Below, piece after piece: positions 14,611 to 24,905 of a stretch of DNA of 64,000 bases. Within the stretch, counting starts at the first letter, position 1. Every line of letters begins with the position of its first letter. The stretch spans positions 2,480,001-2,544,000 of the forward strand of contig NC_052130.1 of the NCBI RefSeq assembly GCF_012273895.1, given 5' to 3'. This DNA is from Zerene cesonia. Taxonomy: Eukaryota; Arthropoda; Insecta; Lepidoptera; Pieridae. The translations under genes were made by a program, and so were the position numbers. The notes under the pieces are model-generated. The model searched no databases and had not been told where the DNA came from. It was given only the letters and a program-made list of their open reading frames with translations.

Positions 14611-14781
14611 CTAGCTGCACGCCCCGGGTTGTCATTTATCGTAATTAAAATTATTTAAACTATCCTATCTCTCAAGTTGGATCGAACTGCACATGGTGCG
14701 CGAATTTTATTATAATCGGTTAAGTGGTTTAGGAGTCCATTGAGGACAGACATTGTGACACGAGATTTATATATATTAAGA
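14611..14781 (-). mobile_element. Helitron-like element related to family 3
   Basis: Runs from CTAGCTGCACGCCCCGGG to ACATTGTGACACGAGATTTA and TATTAAGA. The ends match family 3, while the middle is distinct. It abuts the element ending at 14610. Confidence 0.55.
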
Positions 14782-15457
14782 ATGTGAAGTGTGATTTTTA
14801 TCACCACCTTCTTCGAAAGATTCAATTAGAACAGAACATATTAACCGAAAGGTTATTAATCTTACATATCATAGACCGTCCTTTTTTTTACTTTTCAAAG
14901 TAACATAACAATAGTGATGTTAAAAAGAATGTGTTAAAAAATAAACTTTTACGACATCTTGTATTTTGCACAATTTGCATAATAAACTCTATGGATGCTT
15001 ATCTAATAAAAAAACCATTCAACTTTGTACGCATGTTGATAGTTTTAAATGAGTTTTTATTGAAGTTACCGGCTTGTGTTTTAATTTTTTGCTATTGATT
15101 GCTTAAAATAAATAACTACAATTTCTAAATTTGTAACAGATAAAAAAGATAAGGGTTGTGTTAAGTTCATATGTATTTATATCAAACATGATTTAACTGT
15201 TTTTAACTCTTAACAATTAATTCTTCAATATATAAAGGATTCTTATGTACTTATAATGTAAGTTAAAATATGAAAGAATAGTTCTAGTAATTCCATTCTA
15301 CTCAAAACTGATTCTTGGTTTAACAATCGCAATATAAATATATACCAATAATATAAAGTTGAAGACTGTTTCAATGCGCTCATTTAATCTACTACTGGAG
15401 CTGGCGGGGCGGATCGCTAGTAACTGAATAAAACAACAAAATTGTAATATAAACGTC

Positions 15458-15463
15458 TTTATT
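15458..15463 (-). terminator. candidate polyadenylation signal of the 15.4-16.2 kb exon
   Basis: AATAAA on the minus strand followed within about 30 bases by T/G-rich sequence (TTTTGTTGTTTT). Another AATAAA lies at 15573-15578, giving a possible shorter form. Confidence 0.4.
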
Positions 15464-16104
15464 ACATACACTTAGGACTAAATAAAATGAATTACATGTT
15501 TTTGAATTACACTAGGGTGGGATCCAGCTGGGCTAAAGATTTAAAAGTAGCACTTTTATGTCCCGATCAGTCTTTATTGGCAACACTGAATTCATTGTAA
15601 GTACAGTCTCAATTACTATTCCAGTCCAATTAAAAAAAAAGAAAAGCACAAGCGATATTTACACTTGCGAAAGCAAAAAGTAAAATATGGTAACTCGATT
15701 TATTCGAATAAGGAATAGGTTATACAAACTAATCGCTAAATAATTTTTTCCTTTTACATATTATAATGCGGTAAATTTTGAAGGTTACTCGGATAATATA
15801 CAGTTTAAATGAAGAGAACCATTCAAAAAACCCTTTGCCTCTTTTTGCTTGTCTTTATAACTTAACCTAGTAAAGAAGATAAACATCACTGACAGAATGA
15901 CAATTACTTATATTTATTTATTTTAAAACTATTCTTATTTCAAATTTTGAATGATTCCAAAACATAAATTACTAAATAATATTATCTGTCATTCCAGCAG
16001 TAACGCATCATTCTCATTACAAAATAAAATAATTTAAAAATACAAATGCATGAAAGATATGTGCAAGTTGACGAGAGAACAATCAGTCAATTAGCAACTT
16101 AAAT

Positions 16105-16185
16105 CTAATGAGTATTAAACACGTAGGTTGGAGGGTCATAGATTGTAGAAAAACTCGATGTGCGAAGCGGAAAACCATTGTCCAT
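16105..16185 (-). CDS. short open frame at the start of the candidate terminal exon (26 aa or a C-terminal tail)
   Basis: From the first ATG the frame encodes 26 residues ending IYDPPTYVFNTH, before TAG. If the exon continues an upstream frame in phase 0, two Ile codons precede the ATG and this would be the C-terminus of a longer protein. The tail has no transmembrane segment or recognisable motif; the DPPTY stretch is not the LDPTGxY core. No homologue is recognised. Confidence 0.25.
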   Translation of the reverse strand: MDNGFPLRTSSFSTIYDPPTYVFNTH

Positions 16186-18417
16186 TATAATCTGTAACAA
16201 AAGAAAAAACAAATTAGTGGTTAATCGATTTCTTTTAACATCCATCGATATTTCTGAAGCTATTTACAAATGTGGAATACAGACAAGAATTCCCTACTAT
16301 TTTAGAAACATCATGTCATACTTGAACAAGTACTAAGATATAATTTAAGACAATAATATACTCGATGAAGTTTAGTTTTCTGTCCATAATGCTTTAATAC
16401 CTGATGTAAGATAATACATGGGTAAACTTGACCGGTTTTTTCAATAGCCTATATCTCGAGTTTAATGCACGTCAGGTGGCATCTGCGTTTTGCATATTTC
16501 TTTTTATTTACATTTACAATATGCTCTAGTTTAAATTGGCTGTAACACGATAACAATTTTATTCTAATTTAAATGTATATCCTATATTATTGACATTGTG
16601 TGTTGTCTAATTGTTATATGTTATCTAAGGTGAATGACTCACGGCACAGAATAGTGAAAATGTGCAAATATTACAATAAAAATTTGAACACATTATGTGT
16701 CGGCATCTTTGCGAAGTTGCGAAACAATGCAACCTTTTTGCATAAATAAAACATTTAAAAGCGACCACCAGAGTGTCTATTGCATTCATTTATCTATTTT
16801 TTGCAATGTTTTTTAATAGCAAAAAACATTTGTTTATTTCGGCGTTTGTGCAATGCAATTGTTATGTTTGTGTATTGTTATATTTAAAATTAACAGGAAC
16901 AATAATTATTTCCTCGATTTTAAAACTCAAAGGTTGCCCTGAGTTATCTGTTATATATATACACCTGAAGCTCCTGAATGCAAATATTTATTTTAGTTAA
17001 TAAAATAATTTCAAGTGTTCCATTCAGACAAAGATACATAATTATAATATGTACGCAGTTGTCGTTAAGTAGGCTATTACATAAAGAGTATAACAATATA
17101 GTCATTATTTTATAAGTGCAAAAAATGTCATTTGGCCCAATGTGCACCGGCCACAGTGGTCATCCTTGGTAAACAGGCTCTTTGCACCTGTCATTGTTCA
17201 ATTAAACCCGGCGACACATTGCCTTAAATAATCCTTCAAATTGACCACATTGGAGTACTAGATATTTTTGTTCTTTATCCATGCAATTAATGTTGCCTGC
17301 CAGTCGATAACAGATGGCGTTACAGGTTCCAAGCATGTGTTTTTAATTATTTTCTTTTTAGTTGAGACTTATCGAAAAAAACGTTAAATTAAGAATATTA
17401 AATAATTAAAAACGCTTTTTTAATCTAAGAAGTTATTGAGTTTGTTGGGCTCATCCTTTTCAATCGACATCTCGTGATCGCTTGGATCGTCAACTAGAAC
17501 ACTTTGTACTAGGAAAGCATAACTCGATGGAAGTTAGTTACTCGAAGACGTCGTTCGTTCCACGACGCAAGTCTAACCTTACATAAATAAAAAAAAAGAC
17601 CTCGTAATCCAGCGAGTTTAGACAAATCTCATCTAACCATTTATTTATCTGACCTTTCAAACAGATACAATTGAATTTATTTTTATGCTAAAACTTGCAT
17701 AAGAATTATTAATTAACGAATTTATATTTCATTTGTTATACTTTCCATTTTAGATCGGAGTTAAACGTAAATAACGTTTGAAACTGAATACTAAAGTTAC
17801 GCGGAAGTTAAATAAATAATGGTGTTGGCTGTAAGATCAAGAAAAGCGAGTTATCTTCAGCTTATTACGGGGAGACGCGGTACCAGGCTCGCATATACCG
17901 AGAGAAGTGAACTTATGACGTACCCAGTTTCAATGTATTTTATGCGGAGGATCTTATGAGCATGTAGGCACGTGGCACAAAGGTGTGCGTGAACGCGTGT
18001 AGGCGCGTCACGTCACACAAATGACGTTTTGACGGAATCCATTTCCATTAAATGTGACTGTTTAAGTTTTTTCTTGAGATTTCGATTAAATTTAAACGAT
18101 AATTGAATCAAAACAGTATAGAAAAATCCTATTTAAAGTAAATATTATCTTAATTTTTAGTAAGTAGTATCGAAAATAATTGTATTGTAATGATCGTAAT
18201 GTAAAGATTTTTTCTAAATTGTAAGGTTGACGATCTCGTGTTCACACGAGAGCACGTTTGTGTTGCTAGGAAGCAAGAACCTATGCGGAAACAGTGTACC
18301 TATTAACACACGTTCCCTGCTATGAGATACTGCCACTTACGTAACTACGTGTATAAAATACAATGTTGGTATAGATTTTCACAACATACAAAACAGATTT
18401 GTTGAGAATGGGGGCAT

Positions 18418-18459
18418 GTGCTATGTGTGTATTTAATAGTCTCCATACAAACATAGCAC
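18418..18459. other. hairpin with 15-position stem
   Basis: GTGCTATGT pairs with ACATAGCAC; after one mismatch five more pairs follow, leaving a 12-base loop. It runs into a CGTACGTACGTACG palindrome at 18459-18472. Confidence 0.6.
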
Positions 18460-19698
18460 GTACGTACGTACGGTTTTCCTACGTTAAAATGTTTTGTTCG
18501 TGAGCCGCTACTATGTTTTCACAACCAGGGCAGCATAAACAGATACAGGTGAAAATTACACACACTAGCACACTATGAGACATTTTTATATGTGTGCGTT
18601 ATCACACGTTATCAACAAGCTAACTAGCAGAAGTGCTGCATGTTGGATACGCATACTTAAACATTTGAAATATTTTTATGGAGTATTTCGCAAGATAGCG
18701 CAAGTGCTTTGACTGATAAGTATATGCTGGTACAAAAAAGACAGCTTGGGTTTTGAACTATTATTGTAACTATTAATAAAATAAAAAAATCTTAAAATAT
18801 CAATATTTAAAATAACTTAATTATTTTACTTAATTGAATAATAATTAATTAAATAATCAATTATGAATTAAAAATATATTATATAAACAACAGACCAACT
18901 TTTATATTATTATACCCGGCGCGCATAAAAAAATAGAGCTGCTCATTAATTCCAGGAACTAAGAATACAGCGGAGGCTAGTGAGTTACTCTGATTAGGTA
19001 GATCAGCGGGTTGAACGCTCGCGCGCTCATCATACCCCAGTATATTGGCATTCCCTGCAATGCCAATGACTTATTGTCGAATTTTTTATTATTGATATTT
19101 TATTTCTTCGCCAGTACATTTCTAGTATTGGTCTATAGTATATTTATTATATATACTTGTGTATTTGTTTTATATTTATTTACTTGAAGTCAATGACAAA
19201 TTCTTCGAAAACTACAGACAATTTATTTGCAAAAAGTATTATCAAGTTAATATTAAAAAAATAATAAAGTAAGCTTAGTGGGTGTTTTCTTTATATAGGT
19301 ACTTTTATTGTATTTTGCCCGATTTTGTCTAAGCCAATAATCTTTGACGGCCTTGGTAATTTCTTACACATAATGTAAACAAAAAAGGCAATTAAGGGGT
19401 CAATATCCGCTGGAACTCCGAGTGTGATATCATATCATAAAAAAATTGTAAACATTCCAGTCATAGTGATTTCAATATGATAAAATTGAATATGGCGAAT
19501 TATTTGGCTTTATCCTCTATGTTTAAATTACGTAGGTATATATTTGACTATACTTTGTTACAATTTATGAAACCCCTAAAAGCCATTGTAACGATAAACT
19601 GCAATACGAAAAGTATGTATTTACTTATATACTTAGTCTGGCCATAAATACTGTTACACTTAATTATAAAAAAATATTACATTTGAATTTCGAATCTG

Positions 19699-20698
19699 NN
19701 NNNNNNNNNNNNNNNNNNNNNNNNNNNNNNNNNNNNNNNNNNNNNNNNNNNNNNNNNNNNNNNNNNNNNNNNNNNNNNNNNNNNNNNNNNNNNNNNNNNN
19801 NNNNNNNNNNNNNNNNNNNNNNNNNNNNNNNNNNNNNNNNNNNNNNNNNNNNNNNNNNNNNNNNNNNNNNNNNNNNNNNNNNNNNNNNNNNNNNNNNNNN
19901 NNNNNNNNNNNNNNNNNNNNNNNNNNNNNNNNNNNNNNNNNNNNNNNNNNNNNNNNNNNNNNNNNNNNNNNNNNNNNNNNNNNNNNNNNNNNNNNNNNNN
20001 NNNNNNNNNNNNNNNNNNNNNNNNNNNNNNNNNNNNNNNNNNNNNNNNNNNNNNNNNNNNNNNNNNNNNNNNNNNNNNNNNNNNNNNNNNNNNNNNNNNN
20101 NNNNNNNNNNNNNNNNNNNNNNNNNNNNNNNNNNNNNNNNNNNNNNNNNNNNNNNNNNNNNNNNNNNNNNNNNNNNNNNNNNNNNNNNNNNNNNNNNNNN
20201 NNNNNNNNNNNNNNNNNNNNNNNNNNNNNNNNNNNNNNNNNNNNNNNNNNNNNNNNNNNNNNNNNNNNNNNNNNNNNNNNNNNNNNNNNNNNNNNNNNNN
20301 NNNNNNNNNNNNNNNNNNNNNNNNNNNNNNNNNNNNNNNNNNNNNNNNNNNNNNNNNNNNNNNNNNNNNNNNNNNNNNNNNNNNNNNNNNNNNNNNNNNN
20401 NNNNNNNNNNNNNNNNNNNNNNNNNNNNNNNNNNNNNNNNNNNNNNNNNNNNNNNNNNNNNNNNNNNNNNNNNNNNNNNNNNNNNNNNNNNNNNNNNNNN
20501 NNNNNNNNNNNNNNNNNNNNNNNNNNNNNNNNNNNNNNNNNNNNNNNNNNNNNNNNNNNNNNNNNNNNNNNNNNNNNNNNNNNNNNNNNNNNNNNNNNNN
20601 NNNNNNNNNNNNNNNNNNNNNNNNNNNNNNNNNNNNNNNNNNNNNNNNNNNNNNNNNNNNNNNNNNNNNNNNNNNNNNNNNNNNNNNNNNNNNNNNNN
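19699..20698. other. assembly gap (1,000 N)
   Basis: Exactly 1,000 undetermined bases, the size conventionally written for a gap of unknown length. It lies inside the proposed intron of mlpt locus 2. Apparent open frames crossing it on both strands are artefacts. Confidence 0.99.
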
Positions 20699-21864
20699 TG
20701 AGAACGCTTATACCTACGCATCAGTCTAATGTTGCATCTATTCGAAATTCGAGCGCGTTCTGACGTTATCTGTGACGAGTATCAAAACAAAATCAATGCT
20801 ATTTAATTTCGGCGCCGTATTCGAAATTTAAAAATGGCGCGATAATTTTTGAGTGTCACCGAAGAGTGCCGAGGAACCATGTCCGCGTCTATTTTGAACT
20901 CCCGATCGGGCGTTCGCCCGGTTGTTGAACTGGAATATTTCGGCAAACACGGGCGCATTACACGTTTTCTTAATCTCGACTTATTATGACATAGCCGCCT
21001 TATATTGTATGTTTTGAAATAGCTTTACCAATTTAATTTTTAATATATGCAAGGAATATGGCAATTATGAAAAGTAGATTATATGTTATAACGACTGTCG
21101 TATCTTAAATCGATTAATTAACCTACATGGCTATTTGCGATATCATATTAGTGTAAAATTCTTAATTCTTAATATGAATAAATTGTGACTAATTTAACAA
21201 TAATGTCCATAATACAAATGAGCGCGTTGTAGTTAGTGTTTTTGCGAAACTGGACGCAACACGCGGAGATGTGCTGTGATAGTGTGCGTGGTTTCATCTG
21301 TGCGAGTGTGTGCAGTTTGTGTGTGTACGTGGAAGCGCGATGAAATAAAATATGTCCGGTCAACGAACTCGCGGTCGGTGCCATAAAAATTGCGATACTG
21401 TCCGAAATTCGGGCAGAAAATTAAGAAGACTCGACATCACACTTTTAAGCTTTTTGTGTAGGTTTGTTATACTAGTCTATTATACATACTATATTATTAT
21501 ATGTATGCTAATTAACACTAAAGTTACGAAGGAGAAGGAGCTATCTAAAATATTACGCAAGAAGTGTTTTCATAAATAGATGTCAATTATCATTCTTTGT
21601 TTCATTGAACCAGAATCAAAAGTGGTCAAGTGCAACACGTACTTGCGTAATGAGTATTTCATAGCAACAATTGCTATAAAAGATTTATATGTAACCATTT
21701 GACATACGTTTAGAGTTACATTAAATAATTATATCATCGGACATAGATTATTTAAATATAAGTTTAATATTAATTAAGTTATCTATATTTTTAGCAGGAG
21801 TATTCAAATTCAATTTAAAAAGGAAGTATAAATATATCCTTATAAGATTGAATATAAAAAAAAA

Positions 21865-21870
21865 ACTTAC
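21865..21870 (-). other. candidate 5' splice site (GTAAGT) ending the mlpt locus 2 exon
   Basis: The minus strand reads AC|GTAAGT, a consensus donor, placed after the last frame of the array. The hexamer is common by chance in a region this size, so position is the main support. The nearest good acceptor I found downstream on this strand is at 16192-16193. Confidence 0.28.
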
Positions 21871-22031
21871 GTCATAAAGAATTTTGTGGTCTGTCGAACG
21901 CGTTCTAAATTAAAAAAAAATTCGCCGCCAAGCCGCCGTTTCTTCTGCATAACCAATGTATTTCCTGAATGCAGCCAGCGCGCAGTCAGCTGATATCCAT
22001 CCAATGACCTTGCCAATTCGTCCCCCTTCAT
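21867..22031 (-). CDS. unrecognised 54-codon frame after the locus 2 type-B peptide
   Basis: ATG to TAA, 54 residues if unspliced, starting 42 bases after the type-B stop. It is the next ATG of the transcript and is less AT-rich in its first half. It has a basic KKRR stretch at 30-33 and no signal peptide. Its last codons overlap a GTAAGT donor, so splicing would remove the stop. No counterpart appears in locus 1, and a T-run supplies three consecutive Phe. I do not recognise it, and it may simply be untranslated sequence. Confidence 0.2.
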   Translation of the reverse strand: MKGDELARSLDGYQLTARWLHSGNTLVMQKKRRLGGEFFFNLERVRQTTKFFMT

Positions 22032-22073
22032 TATATTCGTACTATTTACAGTCGTTGATATTGAGCAACCAAT

Positions 22074-22163
22074 TTATGTAATCGTTCCGTACCTCCTCTT
22101 TCTACACGATGAGGTTTCTTCTGGACAAGTGCCTGTGAGGATAATACGTCTCCCGCAGCACAT
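22074..22163 (-). CDS. mlpt: mlpt locus 2 type-B peptide (29 aa)
   Basis: ATG to TAA, 29 residues. Cys-Cys at 2-3, Arg-Arg at 5-6, Leu 9, Glu 16, Ser-Ser at 18-19 and RKRR at 21-24 line up with the locus 1 type-B peptide; from Leu onward the two align without a gap. Two further Cys (13 and 20) are not in the locus 1 copy. It starts 23 bases after the last type-A stop, context AAG-ATG. The shared order, type-A series then type-B, shows that a whole cistron array was duplicated. Confidence 0.82.
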   Translation of the reverse strand: MCCGRRIILTGTCPEETSSCRKRRYGTIT

Positions 22164-22186
22164 CTTGTATCCGATAGCGATAGATA

Positions 22187-22219
22187 TCAATAGATTTCTG
22201 TTGGGTCTAGCCCGATCAT
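22187..22219 (-). CDS. mlpt: mlpt locus 2 type-A-like peptide 5 (10 aa, LDPTEIY)
   Basis: ATG to TGA encodes MIGLDPTEIY. The core Gly is replaced by Glu while LDPT and the terminal Tyr remain. Locus 1 also has one late type-A frame with a changed Gly (Asn there), so a divergent member near the end of the series may be a feature of the family rather than decay. Start context is AAA-ATG. Confidence 0.85.
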   Translation of the reverse strand: MIGLDPTEIY

Positions 22220-22228
22220 TTTGAAGAG

Positions 22229-22261
22229 TTAATATTGCCCAGTAGGATCCAATACTTCCAT
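22229..22261 (-). CDS. mlpt: mlpt locus 2 type-A peptide 4 (10 aa, LDPTGQY)
   Basis: ATG to TAA encodes MEVLDPTGQY, context AGA-ATG-G. The core matches peptide 2 of this array, with different codons for Asp, Pro, Thr and Gly. The stop is nine bases before the next start. Confidence 0.95.
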   Translation of the reverse strand: MEVLDPTGQY

Positions 22262-22286
22262 TCTGGTAAGATTCTAATAAGAAAGT

Positions 22287-22322
22287 TCAATACACACCGG
22301 TAGGGTCCAAACTCTTAGCCAT
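22287..22322 (-). CDS. mlpt: mlpt locus 2 type-A peptide 3 (11 aa, LDPTGVY)
   Basis: ATG to TGA encodes MAKSLDPTGVY, context ACG-ATG-G. It begins two bases after the stop of the previous frame. The Val core is the version that dominates locus 1, so both arrays share at least one peptide class. Confidence 0.95.
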   Translation of the reverse strand: MAKSLDPTGVY

Positions 22323-22324
22323 CG

Positions 22325-22363
22325 TCAATATTGACCGGTCGGATCGAGTGTTATGGCTTCCAT
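22325..22363 (-). CDS. mlpt: mlpt locus 2 type-A peptide 2 (12 aa, LDPTGQY)
   Basis: ATG to TGA encodes MEAITLDPTGQY, context AAC-ATG-G. LDPTGQY is the other core version familiar from flies. Only two bases separate its stop from the next ATG, close enough for stop-start coupling. Peptides 1 and 2 share acidic residue 2, an Ile and a Thr just before the core, suggesting an internal duplication. Confidence 0.96.
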   Translation of the reverse strand: MEAITLDPTGQY

Positions 22364-22382
22364 GTTGAGTTTTTTATTATTC

Positions 22383-22421
22383 TTAATACAGTCCAGTCGG
22401 GTCCAGAGTGAGTATATCCAT
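22383..22421 (-). CDS. mlpt: mlpt locus 2 type-A peptide 1 (12 aa, LDPTGLY)
   Basis: ATG to TAA encodes MDILTLDPTGLY. LDPTGLY is one of the core versions used by fly tarsal-less peptides. It is the first ATG downstream of the inferred start site; the context is GAA-ATG-G. Its stop is 19 bases before the next start. Confidence 0.96.
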   Translation of the reverse strand: MDILTLDPTGLY

Positions 22422-22519
22422 TTCTGATCACAGATAACACAAAAGTTCGTAATTCGTGCACAGACGCGATGCGAATTCGTCGACGACACAGCTATGCGTT
22501 CAGTCCAACGTCGAGACGA

Positions 22520-22555
22520 GCTATGCGCGGTGCGCGCCGCAACCCGACTTATATG
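22520..22555 (-). promoter_or_regulatory. candidate core promoter of mlpt locus 2
   Basis: The minus strand reads CATATAAG, with the first T of TATAAG at 22553. A start about 29 bases downstream would fall at GCATAG (A at 22524), only a weak initiator match. From there to the first peptide ATG there is no other ATG. A CACGTG E-box lies upstream at 22665-22670. Both mlpt loci thus combine a TATA element with a nearby CACGTG. Confidence 0.4.
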
Positions 22556-23699
22556 TTAAAAGCGGCATCCGACATTGCCATCTGGCGGCGAGTGGACAGA
22601 ACGATAGAAAAGCGTTTTCCGTACCAACAAACACCATGCTTACATAATTTTCTTCACTTACGTTCACGTGGATTAATAAATACATTAAGATTACAGTCTT
22701 TTTGTGATGTCTCCGAGCAAGATTGTCAGCCCTTGTTTGGTCATCACCTGCCCTATTAGCTTTGCGTCGCGTGAAATAATTATTGCTGCAATAAAATGGA
22801 TAGCTATTAATTCGTTTGGGTATATTTGATGGTAATGGTCCTATCATTGAGCTTCTAGGCGGTTCTTAATGATAAAGGAAAAATAATTCTTATATAGAAA
22901 CCATCTATGTTAAAAAACAATAACGATTGTTTATACTTTACTCTAAAGTAGATATAAATCAATCGAATTATATTAATAGATAAGTAAAATATTATTATAA
23001 TATTAACCTTCTTAAAAACGATAAAAGTTTAAAAATTATATTAAGTATCTTCAACTAAGTAAATAGTTTAAGCCTGAATGTTTTAAAACAACTAGAATGT
23101 TCTTCAATTCTATGATACATAGGTATTGGAGCACATTCTTATTTTTTTTTTTAATTTATAACTTATCTGTAATGGTAATGATTATTAATGTATTATTGGT
23201 AGAAATTTTCTTTTTTACGTCGAGAAAAACCTTTCATGTAAATTGATTTTATTTTAGGTACTATTTTGCAAACTCAAATTAAGTAGAACGATAAAAATAT
23301 AATTTAAAAACTTATCAAGGCTTACACTACTTATTAAGTTATTTCAGAATTTATAATAAATAAATAGCTTAATTCAAACTATAGATAGAAAATAAACTTC
23401 ATTTATTCCTAATTGTCGTAGGTATATACTGAAACAGAGGAAAAATAAAGTCAAGATGCACAAAAGAAGTTTGTAGATGTATGAGTAACATGTTAGGTGT
23501 AAAGGCAGCCTTATTACTCAAAACAATCTCGTCCAAACAACTGCGGGGTAGTGGGCGTGTACGAAAAAAAAAACTTTATAAATTAAGGCTACCTTAAATA
23601 CACAATAACTTTGTAATTTTTTATATGGTATATAATTAATAATTTATTACCATCACTGTTTCTTGTATGGGAACTATTAATCCACGGTAATAGAGGTAA

Positions 23700-23847
23700 C
23701 TTGTATTTTGTAAACGTTACAAACACGTTTTCATGCAAAAACCACTGAACCGATTTGAAAAATTCTTTCACCTGTAGAAAGCTGCAACTTCACTGCGTGA
23801 CAAAGGCTCTATATATATACCACAGGCGAAGCCGGGCGAACCGCTAG
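23700..23847 (+). mobile_element. short interspersed element, family 4 (forward)
   Basis: Ends ACCACAGGCGAAGCCGGGCG-aaccgCTAG, preceded by TTTCATGCAAAAACCACTGA and ATTCTTTCACCTGTAGAAAG. It is in the opposite orientation to most copies. Confidence 0.55.
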
Positions 23848-24905
23848 TTAGTATACAACTAACTAGCTGGTCAAATTAAGAAAAAATTAAGCAAAAGAAT
23901 ATAATATTAATATCACAACACAAAATATACAAGAAGATTCCAACTTGGGAATAGAATTAAAATAAAATTGATAGATTATATAAAAACGATGAGAAAAAAT
24001 ATTAAATTAAACAATTTTGTTGCTTATTTTTTGGTTATTACATTTAACCGAATAACTACTCCATGGATTCTTTAAATACTTTTATAATTACAAATTTACA
24101 TAGTAACCGAATAACGTCATATATTTTTCATCCCGCTCCAATCCGGGCGAATCAAGCGGGCAGGACCAGCAGCTGGTTCTACTCGTTTTAATTACATTTT
24201 ACCCAATTGTTTAAATAGAACAAGTAATATTAACAAACATATTAATTAGGGACAAAAAAAAAACCCCAACAAATTAAATTATAAGTTTATCAATAAACTA
24301 GCTATCAGAATATTGCGCAAGCGCACACCGACGCACTACTAATGAGCTAGCTACTCAACATGCATCACAATCGAAATTGTACTCAGAAACAACTCATTTA
24401 TACTTAAATAATAGATGAGATTATTGACTTTTGCCTGTTTGCATGTTAAAAAGTTGGTGCGGATCATTTTTAAGCTGTGATTAAAAAAAACGTGATTTGA
24501 ATTTTTTTTTCTATGAGGATAGCACATTTAAGTGTAAACTCCTTTTTAAACACCTTCATGTAACAAATATGCGAAATATGTAGCAATAAAATTGAATTAA
24601 TGAATCAGTTGAGTTCGATTCTAATATTAACATTACTGATAAATTCTAATTTGGGCAAAGACCCAATATTAATAAAATAAAAAAAAAAACAATAGCCAAG
24701 CTTGCTTTTTAACATTTTTCTATTCTTCACAGGAATGAGAAATTAAATTGTATGTTTTGGACCTTTAAAAATTATTTTATGTACCTAAAAATTTCCATTG
24801 AAAAAAACAGTTCAATTTTATCTTTGTTATTATGTAAAGATATAAGATTTAACAACGACGGTATTTTTTTATAACTTCACTGCAGTATTACTGCACTTTT
24901 TGCCC

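Larger units (their letters stand above)
1..15439. other. intergenic, repeat-rich, no supported gene
   Basis: Only short frames of the length expected by chance in AT-rich DNA. It contains Helitron-like and other short elements (954, 3953, 4630, 5061, 5871, 8684, 13459, 14166, 14413, 14611), a tandem duplication at 2750 and a GC-rich island at about 10070-10195 of unknown nature. A reverse family-4-like fragment probably spans about 290-450. Confidence 0.6.
15440..16191 (-). other. candidate terminal exon with 3' splice site and polyadenylation signal
   Basis: On the minus strand a branch-like CACTAAT, then a pyrimidine-rich tract, then TTGTTACAG precedes base 16191. The exon is open in one frame for 28 codons to TAG at 16105-16107. 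Non-coding sequence follows to AATAAA at 15463-15458, with a T/G-rich stretch after it; another AATAAA is at 15578-15573. This is a well-formed terminal exon. Which gene owns it is unknown: it could be the 3' exon of the locus 2 mlpt transcript (intron about 5.7 kb, containing an assembly gap) or of an unrelated gene whose other exons I did not find. Confidence 0.38.
16192..21864. other. non-coding stretch, candidate intron of mlpt locus 2
   Basis: No supported exon. It contains a strong hairpin at 18418, the first gap, and a CpG-rich stretch directly after the gap (20700-20960) with CGGGCG-tt-CGCCCG at 20907-20920. The less AT-rich segment at 21230-21400 has an ATG-starting plus-strand frame at 21352, but nothing recognisable in it. 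Confidence 0.45.
21871..22524 (-). other. mlpt: mille-pattes locus 2, polycistronic small-peptide exon
   Basis: This is a second, more compact minus-strand array: five type-A frames and one type-B frame within about 350 bases. Exactly six ATGs occur on the minus strand from the first peptide start to the type-B stop, and all six open one of these frames. Every start has a purine at -3, and spacers are only 2-25 bases. The core is present as LDPTGLY, LDPTGQY (twice), LDPTGVY and LDPTEIY. After the type-B frame comes a 54-codon frame and then a GTAAGT donor at 21870-21865, so unlike locus 1 the unit may be spliced. Identity as an mlpt paralogue is firm; the exon end is a guess. Confidence 0.92.

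Noticed and set aside
15507..15527. LDPTLV followed by a stop on the minus strand, in the candidate terminal exon
   Set aside because: It resembles a decayed type-A core, but no ATG lies in frame between it and the upstream TGA, and the Gly-x-Tyr end is missing. A four-residue LDPT match is expected about once by chance in a window this size.
19660..20729. Frames of about 350 codons on both strands
   Set aside because: They consist almost entirely of the N gap.
21352..21579. First coding exon of a plus-strand gene starting MSGQRTRG
   Set aside because: The start region is less AT-rich and a weak GTTTGT donor follows, but a short overlapping upstream frame precedes it and nothing is recognisable; evidence is insufficient.
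22456..22847. Frames of 63-108 codons on both strands upstream of mlpt locus 2
   Set aside because: They overlap each other in a GC-rich promoter and leader region and have no recognisable content.
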